Positions 1 through 8,730 of a stretch of 64,000 nt of DNA are shown piece after piece. Position numbers and translations under genes: made by a program. The notes below the pieces were generated by a model. That model saw only the letters and a program-made list of their open reading frames with translations, made no database searches and had not been told where the DNA came from. The stretch's first letter is position 1, and every line of letters begins with the position of its first letter. This DNA comes from Variovorax sp. MHTC-1 (GTDB taxonomy: Bacteria; Pseudomonadota; Gammaproteobacteria; Burkholderiales; Burkholderiaceae_C): positions 186,001 through 250,000 of the forward strand of contig NZ_RWKI01000004.1 in assembly GCF_003984645.1 (NCBI RefSeq), given 5' to 3'.

Positions 1-2
1 TG

Positions 3-557
3 GGCTTCTGCTTCGTCGTCGTGCTCATGGTCTCGGCCAGCCTCAATATGACCGACATCGTGATGGGGCAGGGCAAGGGGCATTTCGCCTCGATGGGCAT
101 CGGCTTCCTGTCTTGGAACTGGCTGTCGCTGCTGCCGATCTTCCTCGTCTACTTCATCTCGGGCCTGGCCGAAACCAACCGCCATCCCTTCGACGTGGTG
201 GAAGGCGAATCGGAAATCGTCGCCGGCCACATGATCGAGTACTCGGGCATGAGCTTCGCGATGTTCTTCCTGGCCGAGTACGCCAACATGTGGCTGGTCT
301 CGATCCTGTGCGCCGTGCTGTTCCTCGGCGGCTGGCTGCCTCCCTTCGACTTCCTCGCCTTCATCCCGGGCTGGATCTGGCTGGGCATCAAGACCTTCGT
401 CGTGGTCACCATGTTCCTGTGGGTCCGCTCGACTTTCCCGCGCTTCCGCTACGACCAGATCATGCGGCTCGGCTGGAAGATCTTCATTCCGGTCACGCTC
501 GTGTGGCTGGTGGTGGTCGGCGCCTGGATGCAGACCCCGTACAACATCTGGAAATAA
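3..557 (+). CDS. nuoH: NADH-quinone oxidoreductase subunit H (C-terminal part)
   Basis: This is the C-terminal ~184 residues of the complex I membrane subunit that forms the quinone-binding interface with the peripheral arm. The 5' end lies outside the window. The visible part has hydrophobic segments and the conserved acidic stretch [16 protein letters not shown], typical of the NuoH cytoplasmic loop near the quinone site, then the [12 protein letters not shown] motif near the C-terminus. It is followed after 11 bp by nuoI in the canonical nuo order. Identity is secure; only the N-terminus is missing. Confidence 0.97.
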   Translation, partial: GFCFVVVLMVSASLNMTDIVMGQGKGHFASMGIGFLSWNWLSLLPIFLVYFISGLAETNRHPFDVVEGESEIVAGHMIEYSGMSFAMFFLAEYANMWLVSILCAVLFLGGWLPPFDFLAFIPGWIWLGIKTFVVVTMFLWVRSTFPRFRYDQIMRLGWKIFIPVTLVWLVVVGAWMQTPYNIWK

Positions 558-568
558 CTGGAATCGCC

Positions 569-1087
569 ATGTCTGCGCACACCGCAATCTCGCCGGCGCC
601 GTTCTCGCTCAAGGACTTCCTGTCCAGCTTCATGTTGGTCGAGTTGTTCAAGGGCCTTGCGCTCACCGGCAAGTACGCCTTCAGCCGCAAGATCACCGTG
701 CAGTTTCCCGAAGAGAAGACGCCGCTGTCGCCGCGCTTCCGCGGCTTGCACGCGCTGCGCCGTTACGAGAATGGCGAGGAGCGCTGCATCGCCTGCAAGC
801 TTTGCGAGGCGGTCTGTCCGGCGCTTGCGATCACCATCGAATCGGACGTGCGCGACGACGGCTCGCGCCGCACCACGCGCTACGACATCGACCTGACCAA
901 GTGCATCTTCTGCGGCTTCTGCGAAGAGAGCTGCCCGGTCGATTCCATCGTCGAGACCCACATCTTCGAATACCACGGCGAGAAGCGCGGCGACCTGTAC
1001 TTCACCAAGGACATGCTGCTGGCGGTCGGTGACCGCTACGAAAAAGAAATCGCTGCCAACAAGGCAGCGGATGCCAAGTACCGCTGA
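569..1087 (+). CDS. nuoI: NADH-quinone oxidoreductase subunit I (2x[4Fe-4S] ferredoxin-like)
   Basis: A 172-residue subunit of the peripheral arm that carries clusters N6a and N6b and passes electrons toward quinone. Two ferredoxin motifs are visible, [12 protein letters not shown] and [12 protein letters not shown], about 40 residues apart, which is the NuoI/TYKY arrangement. The reading frame is open further upstream, but the ATG at 569 gives the family length and sits just behind the nuoH stop. It lies in the nuo operon between nuoH and nuoJ. Confidence 0.97.
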   Translation: MSAHTAISPAPFSLKDFLSSFMLVELFKGLALTGKYAFSRKITVQFPEEKTPLSPRFRGLHALRRYENGEERCIACKLCEAVCPALAITIESDVRDDGSRRTTRYDIDLTKCIFCGFCEESCPVDSIVETHIFEYHGEKRGDLYFTKDMLLAVGDRYEKEIAANKAADAKYR

Positions 1088-1126
1088 GGCGGGACGGCCC
1101 GATCCTCACAAAAACGAACCCGATCC

Positions 1127-1774
1127 ATGGACGTCAAGACCGGCCTGTTCTATCTGTTTGCCGCGGTGCTGCTTTTCGCGGCCTTCCGTGTCATCACCGC
1201 GCGCAACCCCGTGTACGCCGCGCTCTACCTGGTGCTTGCATTCTTCCAGGCATCGGCCATCTGGCTGCTGCTGCGCGCCGAGTTCCTGGCGATCTCGCTG
1301 GTGCTCGTCTACGTAGGCGCGGTGATGGTGCTGTTCCTGTTCGTCGTGATGATGCTCGACATCAACGTCGACGCGTTGCGCGAGGGCTTCTGGAAGCACT
1401 TTCCGCTCGCCGCCGGCGTCGGCGCGCTGATCGCGCTCGAGATGGCCGCGGTGCTGATGGGAGGCTTCCGTCTCGCCGAGCCGAAGACCGCCATGGCCTC
1501 CGGGCCCGGCACTTCCAACACGCTCGAGCTCGGCAAGCTGCTCTACACCGAATACCTCTACCCGCTGGAGATCGCTGCCGTCATCCTGCTGGTCGCCATC
1601 GTCGCGGCCATAGCGCTCACGCTGCGCACCCGCAAGGACAGCAAGTACGTGAACCCGGCCGACCAGGTGCGCGTGAAGGCGCGCGACCGCGTGCGCATCG
1701 TGCAGATGCCCGTCACACGCGCGGCGCCGCCGGTCGCTCCAGAAACACCGCCAGCCGGGGAGACCAAGGCATGA
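1127..1774 (+). CDS. nuoJ: NADH-quinone oxidoreductase subunit J
   Basis: A 215-residue polytopic membrane subunit of complex I. The stretch [20 protein letters not shown] is the conserved third transmembrane helix of NuoJ, which contains the pi-bulge linked to conformational coupling. After about residue 160 a hydrophilic Lys/Arg- and Pro-rich tail follows, as is common in betaproteobacterial NuoJ. Its end overlaps the nuoK start by 4 bp (ATGA), so the two are probably translationally coupled. Confidence 0.96.
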   Translation: MDVKTGLFYLFAAVLLFAAFRVITARNPVYAALYLVLAFFQASAIWLLLRAEFLAISLVLVYVGAVMVLFLFVVMMLDINVDALREGFWKHFPLAAGVGALIALEMAAVLMGGFRLAEPKTAMASGPGTSNTLELGKLLYTEYLYPLEIAAVILLVAIVAAIALTLRTRKDSKYVNPADQVRVKARDRVRIVQMPVTRAAPPVAPETPPAGETKA

Positions 1775-2079
1775 CGCTCACGCTCGGACACTTCCTCTCG
1801 CTGGGTGCGATGCTTTTCGCACTCTCGGTGATCGGCATCTTCCTCAACCGCAAGAACCTGATCGTGCTCTTGATGTGCATCGAGCTGATGCTGCTCGCCG
1901 TCAACGTGAACTTCGTCGCCTTCTCGTACTTCCTGGGCGACATGCATGGCCAGATCTTCGTGTTCTTCATCCTGACCGTGGCCGCGGCCGAATCGGCCAT
2001 CGGGCTGGCGCTGCTGGTCCTCTTGTTCCGCAACAAGTCGAACATCAACGTCGACGAACTCAACGCGCTCAAGGGCTAG
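1771..2079 (+). CDS. nuoK: NADH-quinone oxidoreductase subunit K
   Basis: A 102-residue, three-helix proton-channel subunit (MrpC-like). The conserved membrane glutamates are in the stretches [11 protein letters not shown] and [13 protein letters not shown], where the E residues lie in the proton path known for the family. The length is normal. The start overlaps the nuoJ stop by 4 bp, and nuoL follows after 9 bp. Confidence 0.97.
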   Translation: MTLTLGHFLSLGAMLFALSVIGIFLNRKNLIVLLMCIELMLLAVNVNFVAFSYFLGDMHGQIFVFFILTVAAAESAIGLALLVLLFRNKSNINVDELNALKG

Positions 2080-2088
2080 GACTGACAT

Positions 2089-4125
2089 ATGAGCGCAACA
2101 CTTTCCGCATCCGCATTGTTGGCCGTGCCGCTGGCGCCCCTGGTCGGCTCCGTGCTGGCCGGCCTGTTCGGCACCAAGTTCGGCGGCAACCATATCGGCC
2201 GCCGCATCACGCATTCGCTGACCATCCTCGGCGTCTTCGTCTCCTTCGTGATCTCGGTCATGACGCTCAAGAGCGTGGTGGCCGACGGCGCCCGCTTCAA
2301 CGCCACCATCTACGAATGGATGGTGGTCGGCGGCCTCAGGATGGAAGTCGGCTTCCTGGTCGACGGCCTCACCGCGATGATGATGTGCGTCGTGACCTTC
2401 GTCTCGCTGATGGTGCACATCTACACCATCGGCTACATGGAGGAAGACGAGGGCTACAACCGCTTCTTCGCCTACATCTCGCTGTTCACCTTCTCGATGC
2501 TGATGCTCGTGATGAGCAACAACATGCTGCAGCTGTTCTTCGGCTGGGAAGCTGTGGGCCTGGTGTCCTACCTGCTGATCGGCTTCTGGTACAACAGGCC
2601 GAGCGCGATCTTCGCCAACCTCAAGGCCTTCCTGGTCAACCGCGTGGGCGACTTCGGCTTCATCCTCGGCATCGGGCTGATTGCCGCCTACGCCGGCACG
2701 CTGAACTACGCCGAGGCCTTCGCCAAGGCCGACTCGCTCGCCCAGCTGAGCTTCCCCGGCACCGAGTGGATGCTGATCACCGTGATCTGCATCTGCCTGT
2801 TCATCGGCGCGATGGGCAAGAGCGCGCAGTTCCCGCTGCACGTCTGGCTGCCCGACTCGATGGAAGGCCCGACACCGATCTCGGCGCTGATCCATGCGGC
2901 GACCATGGTGACGGCCGGCATCTTCATGGTGGCGCGCATGTCGCCGCTCTTCGAGCTCAGCGACACGGCCCTTTCCTTCGTGCTCGTGATCGGCGCCATC
3001 ACCGCGCTCTTCATGGGCTTCCTGGGCATCATCCAGAACGACATCAAGCGCGTGGTCGCCTACTCGACGCTCTCGCAGCTCGGCTACATGACCGTGGCAC
3101 TGGGCGCGTCGGCGTACTCCGTCGCCGTGTTCCACCTGATGACGCACGCCTTCTTCAAGGCGCTGCTGTTCCTCGGCGCCGGCTCGGTGATCATCGGCAT
3201 GCACCACAATCAGGACATCCGCTGGATGGGCGGCGTGCGCAAGTACATGCCGATCACCTGGATCACCTCGCTGGTGGGCTCGCTGGCGCTGATCGGCACG
3301 CCGCTGTTCGCGGGCTTCTATTCCAAGGACAGCATCATCGAAGCCGTCCGCGAAAGCCACCTCTGGGGTGCCGGCTTCGCGTACTGGGCGGTGCTGGCGG
3401 GCGTGTTCGTCACCGCCTTCTATTCGTTCCGCATGTACTTCCTGGTCTTCCACGGCAAGGAACGCTACGACCAGAATCCCGAGAACAATCACCACGGCGA
3501 CGATGCGGAACCGGATCCGCACGGCCATCACCACGATCACAGCGTGCCGCACGAGTCGCCCTGGGTGGTCTGGCTGCCGCTGGTGCTGCTGGCCATTCCC
3601 TCGGTCGTGATCGGCTACATGACCATCGAGCCGATGCTCTACGGCGGCTTCTTCAACGACGCGATCTTCATCGACGAGAGCAAGCACCATGCGATGAAGG
3701 AACTGGCCGAGGCCTTCCACGGACCGATGGCGATGGCGCTGCATGGCCTCACCGCCGCGCCGTTCTGGCTCGCGCTGGCCGGCGTGGTGACGGCCTGGTA
3801 CATGTACCTCGTCAATCCCGCGCTGCCGGCGGCCATCAAGCGCGCCTTCGGCCCCGTCCATCGGCTGCTCGACAACAAGTACTACATGGACTGGATCAAC
3901 GAGCACCTCATCGCGCGCGGTACGCGCGCCCTGGGCACCGGCCTCTGGAAGGGCGGGGACCAGGGAGTCATCGACGGCGCCATCGTCGACGGCTCGTGGA
4001 AGGCGATCGGCCGCGTCGCCGGCGTCATGCGCTGGATGCAGTCCGGCTACATCTACCACTACGCGTTCGCGATGCTGATGGGCATCTTCCTCCTCATGAC
4101 GTACTTCGTCTGGTTCAACAGGTAA
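2089..4125 (+). CDS. nuoL: NADH-quinone oxidoreductase subunit L (antiporter-like)
   Basis: A 678-residue antiporter-like proton-pumping subunit with the long lateral helix at its C-terminus. Family motifs include FFGWEAVGLVSYLLIGFW, the channel stretch MGKSAQFPLHVWLPDSMEGP and LIHAATMVTAGIFMVAR. Between about residues 466 and 489 there is a very His/Asp-rich insert with clusters HH and HGHHHDH in an otherwise hydrophobic protein. It belongs to the nuo operon, 27 bp ahead of nuoM. Confidence 0.97.
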   Translation: MSATLSASALLAVPLAPLVGSVLAGLFGTKFGGNHIGRRITHSLTILGVFVSFVISVMTLKSVVADGARFNATIYEWMVVGGLRMEVGFLVDGLTAMMMCVVTFVSLMVHIYTIGYMEEDEGYNRFFAYISLFTFSMLMLVMSNNMLQLFFGWEAVGLVSYLLIGFWYNRPSAIFANLKAFLVNRVGDFGFILGIGLIAAYAGTLNYAEAFAKADSLAQLSFPGTEWMLITVICICLFIGAMGKSAQFPLHVWLPDSMEGPTPISALIHAATMVTAGIFMVARMSPLFELSDTALSFVLVIGAITALFMGFLGIIQNDIKRVVAYSTLSQLGYMTVALGASAYSVAVFHLMTHAFFKALLFLGAGSVIIGMHHNQDIRWMGGVRKYMPITWITSLVGSLALIGTPLFAGFYSKDSIIEAVRESHLWGAGFAYWAVLAGVFVTAFYSFRMYFLVFHGKERYDQNPENNHHGDDAEPDPHGHHHDHSVPHESPWVVWLPLVLLAIPSVVIGYMTIEPMLYGGFFNDAIFIDESKHHAMKELAEAFHGPMAMALHGLTAAPFWLALAGVVTAWYMYLVNPALPAAIKRAFGPVHRLLDNKYYMDWINEHLIARGTRALGTGLWKGGDQGVIDGAIVDGSWKAIGRVAGVMRWMQSGYIYHYAFAMLMGIFLLMTYFVWFNR

Positions 4126-4152
4126 GCGCAAAGCGCCGGAGATAAAACAAAA

Positions 4153-5628
4153 ATGGGTTTGTTGAGCCTTGCCATCTGGGTGCCGATCGCGTTCGGCGCC
4201 GCGCTGCTGGCCTTCGGTAAAGACGAGCATGCGAACGGCGTGCGCTGGACCGCGCTGGTCGGATCGATCGCGAGCTTCCTGGTCACCATTCCGCTGTATA
4301 CGCGCTTCGAGAACGGAACCGCCGCGATGCAGTTCGTCGAGAAGGGAAGTTGGATCGAGCGCTTCAGCATCCACTACCACGTGGGTCTCGACGGCCTGTC
4401 GCTGTGGCTGGTTCTCTTGACCGCGTTCATCACGGTGATCGTCGTGATCTCCGCGTGGGAGGTGATCACCGAGCGCGTCAACCAGTACATGGGCGCTTTC
4501 CTGATTCTCTCGGGCCTCATGATCGGCTCCTTCTCGGCGCTCGACGGCATCCTGTTCTACGTCTTCTTCGAAGCCACGCTGATCCCGATGTACCTGATCA
4601 TCGGCATCTGGGGCGGTCCCAACAAGATCTACGCGGCCTTCAAGTTCTTCATCTACACGCTGCTCGGCTCGCTCCTGATGCTGGTCGCGCTGATCTACCT
4701 GTACAACAAGTCGGGCGGCAGCTTCGACATCCTGAGCTGGCACAAGCTGCCGCTTCCCGCGGGCGCGCAGACCTTCCTGTTCTTCGCCTTCTTCGCGGCG
4801 TTCGCAGTCAAGGTGCCGATGTGGCCGGTCCACACCTGGCTGCCCGACGTGCACGTCGAGGCGCCCACGGGCGGCTCGGCCGTGCTGGCCGCGATCATGC
4901 TGAAGCTCGGCGCCTACGGCTTCCTGCGTTTCTCGATGCCGATCGCGCCCGATGCCGCACACGAATGGGCCTGGCTCATGATCGGGCTGTCGCTGATCGC
5001 CGTCATCTACGTCGGCCTGGTGGCGCTGGTGCAGCAGGACATGAAGAAGCTGGTTGCCTATTCGTCGGTGGCGCACATGGGCTTCGTGACGCTGGGCTTC
5101 TTCATCTTCAACGATCTCGGCGTGTCGGGCGGCATCGTGCAGATGATCGCGCACGGCTTCGTCTCGGGCGCCATGTTCCTTTGCATCGGCGTGCTCTACG
5201 ACCGCGTGCACTCGCGCCAGATCGCCGACTACGGCGGCGTGGTCAACACCATGCCCAAGTTCGCGGCCTTCGCGCTGCTGTTCGCCATGGCCAACTGCGG
5301 GCTGCCCGCCACCGCCGGCTTCGTCGGCGAATGGATGGTGATCCTCGGCGCGGTCAAGGCCAACTTCTGGCTCGGCCTGGGCGCCTCCACCGCGCTGATC
5401 TTCGGCGCCGCCTATACGTTGTGGATGTACAAGCGCGTCTACCTCGGGCCGGTGGGCAACGACCATGTGAAGGAACTGAGCGACATCAATGCGCGCGAAT
5501 TCCTCATGCTAGGCTTGCTCGCGGCCGCGGTGCTGTGGATGGGAATCTATCCCAAGCCCTTCACCGACGTGACGAACGCCTCGGTGGCCGAGCTGCTGCG
5601 CCACGTGGCGACCTCGAAGATTCCATGA
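4153..5628 (+). CDS. nuoM: NADH-quinone oxidoreductase subunit M (antiporter-like)
   Basis: A 491-residue antiporter-like proton-pumping subunit. Diagnostic stretches are YVFFEATLIPMYLIIGIWGG, KVPMWPVHTWLPDVHVEAP and SSVAHMGFVTLGFF, with the conserved Glu and Lys residues of the half-channels. The length matches the family. nuoN follows after a 111-bp gap that carries a GC-rich repeat-like sequence. Confidence 0.97.
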   Translation: MGLLSLAIWVPIAFGAALLAFGKDEHANGVRWTALVGSIASFLVTIPLYTRFENGTAAMQFVEKGSWIERFSIHYHVGLDGLSLWLVLLTAFITVIVVISAWEVITERVNQYMGAFLILSGLMIGSFSALDGILFYVFFEATLIPMYLIIGIWGGPNKIYAAFKFFIYTLLGSLLMLVALIYLYNKSGGSFDILSWHKLPLPAGAQTFLFFAFFAAFAVKVPMWPVHTWLPDVHVEAPTGGSAVLAAIMLKLGAYGFLRFSMPIAPDAAHEWAWLMIGLSLIAVIYVGLVALVQQDMKKLVAYSSVAHMGFVTLGFFIFNDLGVSGGIVQMIAHGFVSGAMFLCIGVLYDRVHSRQIADYGGVVNTMPKFAAFALLFAMANCGLPATAGFVGEWMVILGAVKANFWLGLGASTALIFGAAYTLWMYKRVYLGPVGNDHVKELSDINAREFLMLGLLAAAVLWMGIYPKPFTDVTNASVAELLRHVATSKIP

Positions 5629-5635
5629 GTCGTAT

Positions 5636-5727
5636 GACCCCCACGTTTGCGGCTTCGCCGCTGCACTGCCCCCAGAGGGGGCTCCGGCCCGGCTCGGGGC
5701 GGCCCAGCGCCGGCCGGCCTCGCTGAA
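5636..5727 (+). repeat. GC-rich intergenic hairpin repeat inside the nuo operon (variant copy)
   Basis: The gap between nuoM and nuoN is filled by a GC-rich block with a GCGGC-TTC-GCCGC hairpin, a CCCCC-AGA-GGGGG hairpin and a trailing GGCCCGGCTCGGGGCGGCCC-type stretch. It resembles the intergenic repeats at 8599, 15489 and 21331 in having a C5/G5 stem next to a CGGCCC-rich tail, but its left half differs, so membership in the same family is tentative. It lies within a co-transcribed operon and could affect the mRNA. Confidence 0.45.
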
Positions 5728-5739
5728 CAAGAGAACGAG

Positions 5740-7227
5740 ATGATTGACAAACTCAGCTGGATGACGATCTACCCCGAGGTGGTGCTGCTGGTCATGGCCT
5801 GCATCATCGCGCTGGTCGATCTGTCCACCACCAGCACGCACCGCACGCGCACCTACGTGCTGACGCTGCTCACGCTTGCCGTGGTGGCCTTCCTTACCGG
5901 GCTGCAGGCCGCCGAAGGCAAGACCCACTACGGCTTCGGCGGCATGGTCGTGAGCGATCCGATGGGCAACTGGCTCAAGTGCTTTGCCACGCTGGCGCTG
6001 ATGGCCACGCTGGTCTACGGCCGGCCCTATGCCGCCGACCGCGGCATGCTGAGCGGCGGCGAGATGTTCACGTTGAGCATGTTCGCCTTGCTCGGCATCT
6101 TCGTGATGATCTCGGGCAGCAACTTCCTCCTGATCTACCTCGGGCTCGAGCTGCTCACGCTGTCGAGCTACGCGCTGGTCGCGCTCAGGCGCGACAACGC
6201 GGTGGCCAGCGAAGCCGCGATGAAGTACTTCGTTCTCGGCGCCATGGCCAGCGGCTTCCTGCTCTACGGCATGTCGATGATGTACGGCGCGACCGGTTCG
6301 CTCGACACCAACGAAGTGTTCAAGGCCATCGCGAGCCGCAAGGTCAACCACCAGGTGCTGGTGTTCGGCCTGGTGTTCATCGTTGCCGGGCTGGCGTTCA
6401 AAGTCGGTGCGGCGCCGTTCCACATGTGGGTGCCCGACGTCTACCAGGGCGCGCCGACCGCGGTCACGCTGCTGATCGGCGCGGCGCCGGAGCTGGCGGC
6501 CTTCGCGATCATCATCCGCCTGCTGGTGGAAGGCCTGCTGCCGCTCGCGATCGACTGGCAGCAGATGCTCGCCTTGCTCGCCATCGCGTCGCTCCTGGTG
6601 GGCAACCTCGCTGCCATCGCGCAAACCAACCTCAAGCGCATGCTGGCCTATTCGACCATCGCGCAGATGGGCTTCATGCTGCTGGGCCTGGTGGCGGGCG
6701 TGGTCAACAACAACACCTACAACGCGCAGTTCGCCTACAGCGCCTCGATGTTCTACATCGTGACCTACGTGCTGACCACGCTGGCGAGCTTCGGCATCAT
6801 CCTGCTCTTGGCGCGCGAAGGCTTCGAGAGTGAGGAAATCACCGATCTCGCCGGCCTCAACCAGCGCAGCCCGCTCTACGCCGGCGTGATGGCGGTGGCC
6901 ATGTTCTCGCTGGCGGGCGTGCCGCCGCTGGTCGGCTTCTATGCCAAGCTGGCCGTGCTGCAGGCGCTGATCGCATCGGGGCAGGGCATCTATATCGCGC
7001 TGGCCGTGTTCGCAGTCGTGATGTCGCTGATCGGCGCCTTCTATTACATCCGCGTGGTCAAGGTCATGTACTTCGATGCGCCGGTGACCGCGAGCACGGT
7101 GTCTGCGCCGCGCGACGTGCGGGCGGTGCTGACGGTCAATGGCGCGCTGATCCTGATCCTCGGCATCGTGCCCGGCGGCCTCATGACGCTCTGCGCGCAG
7201 GCCATCGTGGCCACGCTGGCGAACTAG
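5740..7227 (+). CDS. nuoN: NADH-quinone oxidoreductase subunit N (antiporter-like)
   Basis: A 495-residue antiporter-like subunit, last of the nuo operon. Typical stretches are [40 protein letters not shown] and [12 protein letters not shown]. The frame is open back to 5647, but that extension would be encoded by the intergenic repeat. The ATG at 5740, preceded by AAGAGAACGAG, begins the usual MIDKLSW N-terminus and is preferred. Confidence 0.96.
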   Translation: MIDKLSWMTIYPEVVLLVMACIIALVDLSTTSTHRTRTYVLTLLTLAVVAFLTGLQAAEGKTHYGFGGMVVSDPMGNWLKCFATLALMATLVYGRPYAADRGMLSGGEMFTLSMFALLGIFVMISGSNFLLIYLGLELLTLSSYALVALRRDNAVASEAAMKYFVLGAMASGFLLYGMSMMYGATGSLDTNEVFKAIASRKVNHQVLVFGLVFIVAGLAFKVGAAPFHMWVPDVYQGAPTAVTLLIGAAPELAAFAIIIRLLVEGLLPLAIDWQQMLALLAIASLLVGNLAAIAQTNLKRMLAYSTIAQMGFMLLGLVAGVVNNNTYNAQFAYSASMFYIVTYVLTTLASFGIILLLAREGFESEEITDLAGLNQRSPLYAGVMAVAMFSLAGVPPLVGFYAKLAVLQALIASGQGIYIALAVFAVVMSLIGAFYYIRVVKVMYFDAPVTASTVSAPRDVRAVLTVNGALILILGIVPGGLMTLCAQAIVATLAN

Positions 7228-7239
7228 GCTTCATCCTAG

Positions 7240-7545
7240 GTGTCGCAGGGCGCATCGATCTGGGTCGTGCTGCTGGTGGCGCTGGCGGCCGCCAATCTGC
7301 CCTTCGTCAACGAGCGCTTGTTCGGGTTGGTGCCGCTGTCCGCACGCACCAAGTCGCTGGGCCTGCGACTGGCCGAACTCCTGCTTCTCTATTTCGTGGC
7401 CGGCGGCGTCGGCCTCCTGTTCGAGCGCCGCGCGGGCCAGATCGCGTCGCAGGGTTGGGAGTTCTACGCCGTCACCGGTGCGCTCTTCATCGTGCTGGCC
7501 TTCCCCGGTTTCACCTGGCGCTATCTGCTCAAGCATCGGAAATGA
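7240..7545 (+). CDS. DUF2818 family small membrane protein
   Basis: A 101-residue protein with a GTG start 12 bp after nuoN. It shows three hydrophobic segments (about residues 5-22, 42-60 and 75-95) and a closing FPGFTWRYLLKHRK stretch. I recognise the DUF2818 family, which in Comamonadaceae and Burkholderiales is usually found directly behind nuoN. Its function is unknown. A link to complex I assembly or membrane anchoring is only a guess from position. It abuts the NUDIX gene with 1 bp between them. Confidence 0.8.
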   Translation: MSQGASIWVVLLVALAAANLPFVNERLFGLVPLSARTKSLGLRLAELLLLYFVAGGVGLLFERRAGQIASQGWEFYAVTGALFIVLAFPGFTWRYLLKHRK

Positions 7546-7546
7546 C

Positions 7547-8137
7547 ATGGACGACGCACATCTGAGGGAAGAGGGCACGAACAGCGAGCTGCTGTTCAAG
7601 GGCAACTTCCTGCACGCCAAGCGCGACACCGTGCGCCTGCCCGACGGCAAGAGCGCGACGCGCGAATACGTGATCCACCCTGGCGCGGTGGTGGTGGTGC
7701 CGCTGCTCGACGACGGACGCGTCGTGCTCGAGCGGCAATACCGCTACCCGATCGGCCGCGTGATGACCGAATTTCCGGCCGGCAAGCTCGATGCCGGCGA
7801 AGACCCGCTGGTCTGCGGCCAGCGCGAATTGCTTGAAGAAACCGGCTACAGCGCGCGCGAATGGGCACACGCCGGCGCCATGCACCTGGCGGTGGCGTAC
7901 TCGACCGAGATCATTCATATCTACTTCGCGCGCGGCTTGTCCCTCGGCGACCGGCAACTCGACCACGGTGAGTTCCTCGACGTCACCACGGCCACGCCGG
8001 ACCAACTGTTCGCCTGGTGCCGCGACGGCACCGTGTCCGATGCCAAGACGCTGACCTGCACGCTGTGGCTGCAAAACGTCCTGTCGGGCGCATGGGCGCT
8101 CGATTGGCAAAGCCCCGCCTTGCCCGCCGGCGCCTGA
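7547..8137 (+). CDS. nudF: NUDIX hydrolase, ADP-ribose pyrophosphatase-like
   Basis: A 196-residue protein with an intact Nudix box: G, then E five residues later, then RELLEETG, at about residues 79-101. The N-terminal half (VIHPGAVVVVPLLDDGRVVLERQYRYPIG, split by a turn) matches the ADP-ribose diphosphatase branch, which hydrolyses ADP-ribose to AMP and ribose 5-phosphate using Mg2+. The ATG at 7547 directly follows the DUF2818 stop, so it is probably co-transcribed with the nuo tail. The symbol is given by subfamily resemblance. Confidence 0.82.
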   Translation: MDDAHLREEGTNSELLFKGNFLHAKRDTVRLPDGKSATREYVIHPGAVVVVPLLDDGRVVLERQYRYPIGRVMTEFPAGKLDAGEDPLVCGQRELLEETGYSAREWAHAGAMHLAVAYSTEIIHIYFARGLSLGDRQLDHGEFLDVTTATPDQLFAWCRDGTVSDAKTLTCTLWLQNVLSGAWALDWQSPALPAGA

Positions 8138-8147
8138 TAATCCGGGC

Positions 8148-8591
8148 ATGAAGGTTCTCAACCTCCAATGCGCCCATGGCCACGGCTTCGAGGGCTGGTT
8201 CGCCTCCAACGAGGCGTTCGAGACGCAGCTCGCCGGCGGCCTGGTGTCGTGCCCGATCTGTGCCGACACGGCCATCACCAAGCTGCTGGCCGCGCCGCGC
8301 CTGAACCTCGGCAGCCCCAAGCCGCCTGCCGAAACGCCGAGCGTCCCTGCCGCTGCGGCTGAAAATTCGCCCGAAGCGCGCTGGATGCGCGCGGTGCGCG
8401 AGGTGATGGCCAAGACCGAAGACGTCGGCGAGCGCTTCGCCGACGAGGCCCGCAAGATGCACTACGGCGAAGCCGAGGAGCGCGGCATCCGCGGCCAGGC
8501 CACGCGCGAGGAAGCGCAGACCCTGCTCGACGAGGGCATCTCGGTGTTCTCGCTGCCCATCCCGCCGGCGCTCAAAGAAACCCTGCAGTAA
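8148..8591 (+). CDS. DUF1178 family protein
   Basis: A 147-residue protein starting MKVLNLQCAHGHGFEGWF, with a C-x-H pair at the N-terminus and a CPIC pair near residue 40, a plausible zinc-knuckle arrangement. The C-terminal part has EARWMRAVREVMAKTEDVGERF and a GIRGQATREEAQTLLDEGI stretch. This is the DUF1178 pattern; no function is established. It lies 10 bp after the NUDIX gene in the same direction and ends the plus-strand run. Confidence 0.85.
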   Translation: MKVLNLQCAHGHGFEGWFASNEAFETQLAGGLVSCPICADTAITKLLAAPRLNLGSPKPPAETPSVPAAAAENSPEARWMRAVREVMAKTEDVGERFADEARKMHYGEAEERGIRGQATREEAQTLLDEGISVFSLPIPPALKETLQ

Positions 8592-8598
8592 AAGCTCT

Positions 8599-8686
8599 CC
8601 CCCAGGCTTGCCCATTTCGTGTGGCCGCCCACCCCCTCACCGGGGGCAACACCAGCGGCCCGGCAAAGCCGGATCCGCGGTGTTCC
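8599..8686 (+). repeat. Dispersed GC-rich intergenic repeat, copy A
   Basis: It begins CCCCCAGGCTTGCCC, carries a C5...G5 stem, then GGCAACACCAGCGGCCCGGC-AAAGCCGG-TCCGCGGTGTT. The right half is almost identical to the copy at 21331. It lies between convergent genes (DUF1178 and the ABC exporter) and can fold into strong hairpins, so it may act as a two-way transcription barrier, though without a U-run. Confidence 0.75.
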
Positions 8687-8730
8687 TGGTATTGAGAAGG
8701 CGAAGGCGCGTTGGCTGCCTGCCGGTGTGC

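Noticed and set aside
1558..5466. 1302-codon open frame on the minus strand
   Set aside because: It lies across nuoJ to nuoM, whose protein motifs are secure; its translation is His/Arg/Glu-rich and matches no family.
5647..5739. Longer nuoN start upstream
   Set aside because: The extension is encoded by the GC-rich intergenic repeat and would add an unrelated Arg/Pro-rich lead to a membrane protein.
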